Shown: piece by piece, positions 56,167 to 64,000 of the stretch
Layout: each line of letters begins with the position of its first letter
Position numbering within the stretch: the stretch's first letter is position 1
Assembly: GCA_020310875.1 (NCBI GenBank)
Contig: CM035438.1
Span: 102,760,563-102,824,562, forward strand
DNA length: 64,000 nucleotides
Reading direction: 5' to 3'
Origin: Ceratopteris richardii
Lineage: Eukaryota > Streptophyta > Polypodiopsida > Polypodiales > Pteridaceae
Position numbers and translations under genes: made by a program
The notes under the pieces: generated by a model
Seen by the model: only the letters and a program-made list of their open reading frames with translations
What the model was told of the DNA's origin: nothing
The model's database searches: none

Positions 56167-56287
56167 TTGATAGAGAGAGAGATGAGAGAGAAAAAGAGAT
56201 AGAGAGAGAGAGAGAAAGAGAGAGAGAGATGAGAGAGAGAGAGAAAGAGAGAGAGAGAAAGAGAGAGAGAGAAAGAGAGAGAGAGAA

Positions 56288-56324
<37 letters not shown>

Positions 56325-56692
56325 TAAAGAGAGATGAAAGAGAGGAAGATAGAGATAGGAAGATAGAGCATACATACACACACACATCTACTCATGCATA
56401 CATAAACACACATGTACTCACATGCATACATACACACATATACACACATGCATGCATACATACAAACACATATACACACATGCATGCATACACACACATA
56501 CACATATACACACACATGCATACAAACATACACACATGCATACACACATACATACACACACATATACACATATGCATATAGACACACATACATACACACA
56601 CATACATACACATACACACACACATGCATACACACATACATACACACATATACACACAAGCATACACGCACATACATACACACATGCATGCA
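56167..56692. repeat. GA-rich then CA-rich simple-sequence DNA, left of Co4
   Basis: (GA)n-rich to about 56370, then ACACATGCATACATAC-type units to 56692. ORFs on both strands here are repeat artefacts. The CA-rich part continues at 63109 beyond Co4. Confidence 0.93.
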
Positions 56693-57704
56693 TGATGGAG
56701 AGTGTTAATCTCCAAAAGAACAAATTGACCTTGAATTTAGATCACCTCTATATCAAGATCAACTTTAGACTCCACCTAACTTAGAGAATCTTCACCAAAT
56801 TATCAGGAAATTGATTATTCTGAAAAATTCAGTTTCTTCAGAAAAGTCTGCTGCAGATTAGTCACTCATTGACTAATCAATCCTGTAAAGTTTTTGATAA
56901 AACTTTGCACAACACTTCGCCTTAAGGTTGCGCAACTTTGCCAAGTTAAATCTCTCAAAAAGATTAAGTATACACTGAGAAATGTGTGAAACACTTTACC
57001 TATGTCTGAAAGTGCTTCTCTGCAATGGCGACTTTGACACCTGCAACTTCTTAGCACTGGTTCTCCCAACTCTGAACCCGTTTGATCAAGATCTTCTAGC
57101 CATAGATAGCTTACCTTCCAACTTAGATTTTGAGCCCTCACTTGTGTAAAACTTTACACTGTGGACTGAGCACTGACCATTTCTTTGAAGATGAAATGTG
57201 CGCCAGATTTTTCGACTCTCAGAACATCTTCACATATGAATGTTCCTAAACAAAATTCTCACAGCCTGATTGAAATTAATCTCTCAAATTCTAGCCATAG
57301 ATAGATTAGCTATGGACTTAGATACGTGCAAAAGGATTCTTCAAAAGATTAAGCACAGAAGGAGAATGGGAAAGAAGATTGACGCGCAGAATTCTACAAC
57401 ATTTTCTTCTTCATTACTTTTCATACATATGGTTGATGATACATACAATGTTCATCACCTCTTCACCTATTCTTCTCTATCTGATCTATATCACTCTCTC
57501 CTACTATGAATACGTATCTGTAGATATATATACGAGTCTAACTCGTCATCTTTTTCAAAATACATTGAACTATTTACAAGAGTAATATACAAAAGAAACA
57601 TTTCTGATTCTATTTTCTTCCTCTGAAAGTAATCTTCATTCTTCCACATATCTTCTCACTTTGATCTTCATATAATCACTATTGATGATTGCTCTGCTCC
57701 AACA
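56693..57704 (-). repeat. Co4 3' LTR
   Basis: Same as 62097-63108 except near 56758 and 56994. A TATATATA tract near 57524-57532 may be the TATA box on the minus strand. Confidence 0.95.
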
Positions 57705-57715
57705 GCTCCCCCTCA
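57705..57715 (-). promoter_or_regulatory. Co4 polypurine tract
   Basis: The minus strand reads TTGAGGGGGAGC immediately before the 3' LTR; it overlaps the end of the coding frame. Confidence 0.88.
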
Positions 57716-60700
57716 ATCTTCAATTGTGATTACCTGCATCTTCTTTATTCCTGCCATATCTTTAAACCTCTGCAACTTAGGTCCATCCAAACTTTTAGTC
57801 ATCATATCTGCAAGTTGATCTTTTGTAGGGGTGTGTATGACTTCAATTTCCTTCTCAATGACCTTCTCTCTCAGAAAATGATACTGTATTTCAATATGCT
57901 TAGTTCTAGCATGAAATACAGGATTAGCTGCCAAGTATAATGAACTCATATTGTCTCCACAAATAATAGGAGTACTCTGAATCACATCAAAAACTTTCAA
58001 AAGTGTCTTTAGCCATATTACCTCTTTTGCAGCTTCCACCATACCTTTATATTCTGCCTCTGTGGATGACAAAGCAATTGTATGTTGCTTCTTGGAACAC
58101 CATGAAATCAATTTGTCTCCTACATAGCACAAGTATCCATGTGTTGATCTTCTATCATCCACATTACCTGCCCAATCTGCATCACTATATATCTTGATTC
58201 TTGTATCTGAAGTAAACCCATAGTACAACCCTTCTTTGAGTGTACCCTTGATGTACCTAAGTACTCTTTGTCCTGCAATCCAATGTTCCTTTCTAGGACA
58301 ATGCATGAATTGTGAAAGCACACCAACTGCATATGACAAGTCAGGCCTTGTCAATGTAGCATAAATCAAGCTACCAACCAAACTTTGATAGAGTTTCATA
58401 TCTCTGAACTCTTCTCCTCCAAACCTAGACAATTTATGGTTCACTTCCAAAGGTGTAGGTGCAACCCTGCAATCTTCCATTTTAAATTTGGTTAGCAAAT
58501 TTTTAAGATACCTTTCTTGGGTCACATATACTCCATGTTGAGTATAAGAGATCTCCATTCCCAAGAAGAATGATAGGTTCCCCAAATCACTGATTTTGAA
58601 CTCTTTCTCCATCTGCTTCTTGATCATTTGTATCCCCTTATCATCTGTTCCTGTAAGTATTATGTCATCAACATAAATACACACATAAATGAATCCATTT
58701 TCACTTGCTTTGACTAGCAAGCTACTATCTGCCTTTGATGCTTGAAATCCAAGATCATTCAAGAATTTTACAAGCCTATAATTCCAAGCCCTTGGGGCTT
58801 GCTTCAACCCATACAAAGCTCTCTTGAGCTTACATACATAATTTGGACTCACTTGATCTTTGAACCCATCTGGTTGCTCCATGTAGACTTCATCTGAAAT
58901 GTAACCATTCAAGAAAGCATTTTTAACATCTAATTGAGACAACTTCCAACCTTTACAAGCAGCAATTGCAATGAGTGTCCTGATGGTTGTCATCTTTGCC
59001 ACAGGACTATAAGTCTCATCATAGTCCACTCCATATGTCTGTGCATACCCTTTCACAACAAGTCTAGCTTTGTACCTAGACACACTTCCATCTGCAAATC
59101 TCTTTGTTTTGTAAACCCACTTACATCCAATAATCTTCTGACTATTAGGTTTAGGAACCAAATCCCATGTTTGATTCTCTATCAATGCATCATACTCCTC
59201 TTGCATAGCATCTTCCCAATTCTTCTTCCCTTTGGCTTCTTCATATGTAGAAGGGTCTTCATCTGCTTTTACCAAATAAGCATAATCTTTAGTAGTCAAG
59301 AATGAAGTGTCATAGCTATACCTTGTAGGTTGCCATTTGTGCCTAGATGATCTCCTAACTTCTGCACTTCTTGAGGTCTCTGGTTCATCACATTCTGGAT
59401 CAAACCTTGGCCTCTCTTCAACTTCAATCTGCACTTCATTACTCTCACTTTCATCAAGTAATTGAATCTTTGCTTTACCTTTCCTTTGTTCCACTACTTC
59501 TTCATCATCTGCATGTACATTATATTTACCTGCATACCAAGTACCTTGCTCATCAAATGTAACATCCTTGGATACAATAAATTGCTTTGTAGATGGACTC
59601 CACAACCTGTATCCCATTTGCTTATCATCATAACCAATGAATACATACTTCTCTGTCTTAGGCTCCAACTTATGCCTCAATTGAGATGGCACATATGCAT
59701 ATGCCAAGCATCCAAATATTCTGCAATGATCCAAGGTAGGTTTCTTACCCCACCAAGCTTCATATGGTGTCATACCCTGCAAAGCTTTACAAGGCAATCT
59801 ATTAACCAAATATGTAGCTGTATTAACAGCCTCAGCCCACAAATAATTTGGGCAATTCTTCTCTTTCATCATGGACCTTGCAAACTCAACAAGAGTCCTA
59901 TTTCTTCTTTCTGCTATCCCATTTTGTTGAGGAGAGTACCTGCAAGTAACTTCTCTCTTTATACCTGCATTCCACAAATAATCATTGAACTCATTTGAAA
60001 AATACTCTCCCCCTCCATCTGACCTTAGTCTCTTCAATTTTTGACCTGTAATCCTTTCTGCATATGCATGATAGTGTTTAAATGTATTAAACACTTCTGA
60101 CTTTTCCTTAATCACATAAATTGTGATCCACCTGGTAGCAGCATCACCATATATGACATAATATCTTGAACCATTTATACTAAAGTCCTTTGAAGGACCC
60201 CACACATCTGTATGCACCAATTCAAGTCTTTCTGAATACATAAATCCATGCTTGGAATAGGATTGCTTATGAGCCTTACCTAATTGACATGCCTCACATC
60301 TGTATGTCATGTGTTGACCTGCAATGTTAGGCATTCCAAGCACTGAATCATTGTTAATCATTTCTTTGATACCTCTTTCATTAAAGTGTCCAAGTCTTTT
60401 GTGCCAAAGATCCAATTCTGACACCTTCTGCTCTCCATATGTGAACATAGCATGTCCAACATTTCCTTGTACCTTCAATGTGAAAAGCCTTCCTTCTTTC
60501 TTTCCTGCAATAACTTGTTTATACCCTTGACTAGGGTCTTCCACATAAACTCCATCATTGGTAAACCTTACCTCATAACCTTTTTCCACAATTTGACCTA
60601 CACTGATCAAATTCTTTGGAATTGTGGGAACATAAAGTACCTTACTCAGAAGAGTGCTCCCATCCTTAGCCTTGACTGAACCAATTGACTTTACCTTATG

Positions 60701-61873
60701 CTTTGTATTATCACCTGTCTGAACTGTATGATTAATTGCATTATGATCTAGGTCAGTCATCAAAGCAATATTTCCACTTAAATGATTACTACATCCTGAA
60801 TCAATATAGAACACTCTCATGTCCTCATGTGAGGTTTCACATGTATTCATAATGAGAGTCGAATCCTCCTTTTGATCTGATGCATAGTTGTAGTAGGTGT
60901 TATTATAGGATTGATTTTGGAAGTTTCTTCCACCACCTCTTCCAAAAGAATTTCTACCACCTCTACCTCTGAAATTTCCTCTATGAAATCTACCACCTCT
61001 TGCTCTTTGATTAAAGTTCTGATAATTACCATTGTTTTGATTATTGTGCCAACAATCATGAGATAGATGATTAGTCTTACCACATATCCAACAAGCTCTT
61101 GCATTATCTTTGTTGTTTCTGCCTCTTCCTCTACTTCTGCCATTTCCTCTTCCTCTTATGAAGTTTGCTTGGTTTGATGTACCTTCTTCTTCACCTGATT
61201 GTTGCTTCCCTTTGTTGGCTTTCTTCTTGTCTTTAGAATACATTGCATGACCTGCACTCTTATCAACATCTCCTTTGATATCATTCTCAAAAGTTAGCAT
61301 ATGACCTAACAATTGATTCAAATCAGGAGTAAAGTGATCTAATGAAAGTTCTGTAGATAAAATGAAAGGCTTCCACTTCTCATCTCCTCTTAGCCCTGTA
61401 AGTATTTGTCTTACCAATTTGTCTTCTTCAATATCTTCATCAACTGCACCTAAAGAATCTGCAATGTCCTTCATCTTTGTCACATAATCAGAGATTGATT
61501 GTGAGGCCTTCTTCTTGAAGGTAGTAAATTCTGCCCATAGTGAAGCCTTCCTTGATTTGGTTGTATTTTGGAAATGCTCTTCCAAAGCATTCCAAATGTC
61601 ACAAGCACTCTCAAGTCCTCTAATGTGAGGAAGCAAATAGTCATTGACTGCCATGTAGATGATGCTTCTTGCTTGAGCATCCTTCTTCATCCAATTCTTC
61701 AAATCTGCAAGCTCCTCCCTAGTTGGAACACTAGGATCTCTGAATTCTGGCTTTTCTTCATCTCCTGTAATGTATCCTATCAGATCTTTGCTCATAAGGT
61801 GAGCTTCCATCCTCATAGACCATGCAGGATAGTTCTCTCTATCCAACTTTTCAATTTGGAGACTATCTCCCAT
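57713..61873 (-). CDS. Co4 Gag-Pol polyprotein
   Basis: An uninterrupted 1386-codon frame with the same plan as Co3 but clearly a different family. Gag starts with KLDRENYPAWSMRMEAH and has a CCHC knuckle (CWICGKTNHLSHDC, ~259) in an Arg-Gly-rich region. Protease has YIDSGCSNH (~351). Integrase has Asp in HTDVWGPSKD (~551), Asp in SDGGGEYF (~618) and Glu in NGIAERRNR (~648). RT has NAFLNGYISDEVYM and YVDDIILTG (~1063). RNase H has SDADWAGN (~1228) and SSTEAEYKG. All expected catalytic residues are present, so the product could be active. The leader between primer site and ATG is about 210 bp. The stop codon touches the polypurine tract. Confidence 0.96.
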   Translation of the reverse strand: MGDSLQIEKLDRENYPAWSMRMEAHLMSKDLIGYITGDEEKPEFRDPSVPTREELADLKNWMKKDAQARSIIYMAVNDYLLPHIRGLESACDIWNALEEHFQNTTKSRKASLWAEFTTFKKKASQSISDYVTKMKDIADSLGAVDEDIEEDKLVRQILTGLRGDEKWKPFILSTELSLDHFTPDLNQLLGHMLTFENDIKGDVDKSAGHAMYSKDKKKANKGKQQSGEEEGTSNQANFIRGRGNGRSRGRGRNNKDNARACWICGKTNHLSHDCWHNNQNNGNYQNFNQRARGGRFHRGNFRGRGGRNSFGRGGGRNFQNQSYNNTYYNYASDQKEDSTLIMNTCETSHEDMRVFYIDSGCSNHLSGNIALMTDLDHNAINHTVQTGDNTKHKVKSIGSVKAKDGSTLLSKVLYVPTIPKNLISVGQIVEKGYEVRFTNDGVYVEDPSQGYKQVIAGKKEGRLFTLKVQGNVGHAMFTYGEQKVSELDLWHKRLGHFNERGIKEMINNDSVLGMPNIAGQHMTYRCEACQLGKAHKQSYSKHGFMYSERLELVHTDVWGPSKDFSINGSRYYVIYGDAATRWITIYVIKEKSEVFNTFKHYHAYAERITGQKLKRLRSDGGGEYFSNEFNDYLWNAGIKREVTCRYSPQQNGIAERRNRTLVEFARSMMKEKNCPNYLWAEAVNTATYLVNRLPCKALQGMTPYEAWWGKKPTLDHCRIFGCLAYAYVPSQLRHKLEPKTEKYVFIGYDDKQMGYRLWSPSTKQFIVSKDVTFDEQGTWYAGKYNVHADDEEVVEQRKGKAKIQLLDESESNEVQIEVEERPRFDPECDEPETSRSAEVRRSSRHKWQPTRYSYDTSFLTTKDYAYLVKADEDPSTYEEAKGKKNWEDAMQEEYDALIENQTWDLVPKPNSQKIIGCKWVYKTKRFADGSVSRYKARLVVKGYAQTYGVDYDETYSPVAKMTTIRTLIAIAACKGWKLSQLDVKNAFLNGYISDEVYMEQPDGFKDQVSPNYVCKLKRALYGLKQAPRAWNYRLVKFLNDLGFQASKADSSLLVKASENGFIYVCIYVDDIILTGTDDKGIQMIKKQMEKEFKISDLGNLSFFLGMEISYTQHGVYVTQERYLKNLLTKFKMEDCRVAPTPLEVNHKLSRFGGEEFRDMKLYQSLVGSLIYATLTRPDLSYAVGVLSQFMHCPRKEHWIAGQRVLRYIKGTLKEGLYYGFTSDTRIKIYSDADWAGNVDDRRSTHGYLCYVGDKLISWCSKKQHTIALSSTEAEYKGMVEAAKEVIWLKTLLKVFDVIQSTPIICGDNMSSLYLAANPVFHARTKHIEIQYHFLREKVIEKEIEVIHTPTKDQLADMMTKSLDGPKLQRFKDMAGIKKMQVITIED

Positions 61874-62083
61874 CTTTACTTCACCTGTAGCTTCAAATCT
61901 TTAACCTTTACAGATAATAAATGTACCTTTACTTCGAATGTTGCTCCTTCTGATCCTTTTGATGCTCTTTGTATGTCTTCCTTCAGTCTTTCTTCAACCT
62001 TTACCCTTCTGCACCTTCAAAATGTAAAGATTTGTACTTCTGCAATAGTCGGAGTCTTCTTCTTCTAAATTTTGACACAACCT

Positions 62084-62095
62084 GCTCTGATACCA
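62084..62095 (-). promoter_or_regulatory. Co4 primer-binding site (initiator tRNA-Met)
   Basis: Canonical TGGTATCAGAGC on the minus strand, one base inside the 5' LTR. Confidence 0.95.
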
Positions 62096-62096
62096 C

Positions 62097-63108
62097 TGAT
62101 GGAGAGTGTTAATCTCCAAAAGAACAAATTGACCTTGAATTTAGATCACCTCTATATCAAGTTCAACTTTAGACTCCACCTAACTTAGAGAATCTTCACC
62201 AAATTATCAGGAAATTGATTATTCTGAAAAATTCAGTTTCTTCAGAAAAGTCTGCTGCAGATTAGTCACTCATTGACTAATCAATCCTGTAAAGTTTTTG
62301 ATAAAACTTTGCACAACACTTCGCCTTAAGGTTGCGCAACTTTGCCAAGTTAAATCTCTCAAAAAGATTAAGTATACACTGAGAAATGTGTGAAATACTT
62401 TACCTATGTCTGAAAGTGCTTCTCTGCAATGGCGACTTTGACACCTGCAACTTCTTAGCACTGGTTCTCCCAACTCTGAACCCGTTTGATCAAGATCTTC
62501 TAGCCATAGATAGCTTACCTTCCAACTTAGATTTTGAGCCCTCACTTGTGTAAAACTTTACACTGTGGACTGAGCACTGACCATTTCTTTGAAGATGAAA
62601 TGTGCGCCAGATTTTTCGACTCTCAGAACATCTTCACATATGAATGTTCCTAAACAAAATTCTCACAGCCTGATTGAAATTAATCTCTCAAATTCTAGCC
62701 ATAGATAGATTAGCTATGGACTTAGATACGTGCAAAAGGATTCTTCAAAAGATTAAGCACAGAAGGAGAATGGGAAAGAAGATTGACGCGCAGAATTCTA
62801 CAACATTTTCTTCTTCATTACTTTTCATACATATGGTTGATGATACATACAATGTTCATCACCTCTTCACCTATTCTTCTCTATCTGATCTATATCACTC
62901 TCTCCTACTATGAATACGTATCTGTAGATATATATACGAGTCTAACTCGTCATCTTTTTCAAAATACATTGAACTATTTACAAGAGTAATATACAAAAGA
63001 AACATTTCTGATTCTATTTTCTTCCTCTGAAAGTAATCTTCATTCTTCCACATATCTTCTCACTTTGATCTTCATATAATCACTATTGATGATTGCTCTG
63101 CTCCAACA
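62097..63108 (-). repeat. Co4 5' LTR
   Basis: Full-length partner of the 3' LTR. TATATATA lies near 62928-62936. Confidence 0.95.
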
Positions 63109-63650
63109 ATGCATACATACACACACATATACACACATGCATGCATACACACACAGACATACATACACACACATGTACACACATGCATATATACATACAC
63201 ATATATACACACATGCATATATACACACACATACACATATACACACATGCATATATACACACACACATACATACACACACATGTACACACATGCATACAT
63301 ACACACACACATGTACACACATGCATACATACACACATAGGTACACATGCATGCATACATACACACACATATACACACATGCATGCATACACACACACAT
63401 TCATACACACATGCATGCACATACACACACATACATACACATGCATGCATACACACACATGCATACATACACACACACACATATACACACATTCATACAT
63501 ACACACACATATACACACACACATACATACACACACATATACACACATGCATACATACACACATGCATACATACACACACATGCATACAAACACACACAT
63601 GCATACATTCATACACACACATACATACACACATGCACATATATACGATT
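63109..63650. repeat. CA-rich satellite, right of Co4
   Basis: Degenerate units of ATACACACACATATACACACATGCAT-like sequence; continuation of the array at 56370-56692. Long ORFs on both strands are made only of repeated Cys-Val-Met or His-Thr-Tyr codons and are artefacts. Confidence 0.95.
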
Positions 63651-64000
63651 TCAGTATAGATAAATAAATATGAAAATAGCTAGTGTTTTAATTAAATATA
63701 GATAAATAAATATATAAAATTATGATTTTAAGGTTTCTTTCACATCAAATATATAAAAATAGGATTAGGGTTTTTAGGCTATTTACACATGCATACACAT
63801 ATACTTATACACACATATATATACACATATATACATACACATATATATACACATGCACACACATATATACATGTTTTAGGTCTAGGTCTTTATGATTAGG
63901 GTTTTAGGGTTTTTACACATGCATAACATATATACACACATACACATACACATATAATACATATATACATTTATATACACATGGATACACAAATATGCAT
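63651..64000. repeat. AT-rich DNA with ATACACATATA repeats
   Basis: A 30 bp AT-rich segment (AAATATAGATAAATAAATAT-like) is present twice near 63655 and 63700; TATACACATATA units follow. Two short TTTAGGG-like spots (63765, 63900) are too few to be telomeric. No gene. Confidence 0.8.

Larger units (their letters stand above)
56693..63108 (-). mobile_element. Co4: intact Ty1/copia retrotransposon
   Basis: Two 1012 bp LTRs (56693-57704, 62097-63108), TG...CA ends, exact duplication ATGCA (56688-56692, 63109-63113), canonical primer site, polypurine tract and a complete 1386-codon frame. Two LTR differences were seen (0.2%). It sits inside a CA-rich satellite. Confidence 0.96.

Noticed and set aside
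56144-56723. ORFs rich in Ser-Leu or Cys-Val-Met
   Set aside because: Translations of GA and CA simple repeats; no non-repeat part.
63040-63663. Long ORFs on both strands, 150-188 codons, Cys/Val/Met- or His/Thr-rich
   Set aside because: They are translations of a CA-rich satellite without stops; composition follows the repeat in every frame.
63755-63920. Telomere-like TTTAGGG motifs
   Set aside because: Only isolated single units in AT-rich DNA; no tandem array.

Overview
The window is repeat-rich nuclear DNA from a land plant. The evidence is LTR retrotransposons of typical plant Ty3/gypsy (OTA-like and chromovirus) and Ty1/copia lineages, primer sites complementary to initiator tRNA-Met and tRNA-Asp, a pentatricopeptide-repeat (PPR) relic of the plant PLS type, and long GA/CA/TATG simple repeats. 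No intact host gene was found. The species cannot be named from this sequence; a large, transposon-swollen genome is likely. Every recognisable coding element reads on the minus strand.

Layout. (1) 1-~10.7 kb: Gy1, an OTA-like gypsy element cut by the window start, with a tRNA-Asp primer site, a 1.4 kb leader holding an array of TCGCGATAC/CGATACGATACC motifs, a 1790-codon gag-protease-RT frame, then (after a frameshift) RT-RNase H-integrase and, in the same frame, a second aspartic-protease-like domain. (2) 10.7-13.0 kb: AT-rich DNA without recognised genes. (3) 13.0-22.8 kb: Gy2, a decayed gypsy element with about 625 bp LTRs and an extra long coiled-coil ORF after integrase. (4) 22.8-24.5 kb: short tandem repeats, a PPR pseudogene and CA-rich satellite. 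(5) 24.5-28.6 kb: a hAT-like transposase relic fused to a deleted copia element (Co1). (6) 29.36-32.82 kb: Co2, a truncated copia element. (7) 32.8-36.7 kb: non-coding DNA with a 29-C run, GA and TATG tracts and a CACTA-like end. (8) 36.7-55.9 kb: a three-level nest. NA1, a non-autonomous LTR element with a 373-codon ORF of unknown function (target duplication ATAGA), carries the chromovirus Gy3 (duplication GAGGT) in its 3' LTR, and Gy3 carries the intact copia element Co3 (duplication TGTAT) in gag. (9) 55.9-64.0 kb: GA/CA-rich DNA interrupted by another intact copia element, Co4 (duplication ATGCA).

How the parts relate. Co3 and Co4 each keep one unbroken gag-protease-integrase-RT-RNase H frame, nearly identical LTRs, a primer site and a polypurine tract, so they look recently active. 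LTR divergence counted by eye rises from Co3 (about 0.1%) through Gy3 (about 0.7%) to NA1 (about 1%), matching the nesting order; Gy2 is older (about 4%). NA1 lacks pol and would need enzymes from another element. The features that most deserve a second look are the second protease-like domain and doubled zinc finger of Gy1, the palindrome array in its leader, the four tRNA-like modules in the Gy3 leader together with another in its LTRs, and the ORF of NA1.
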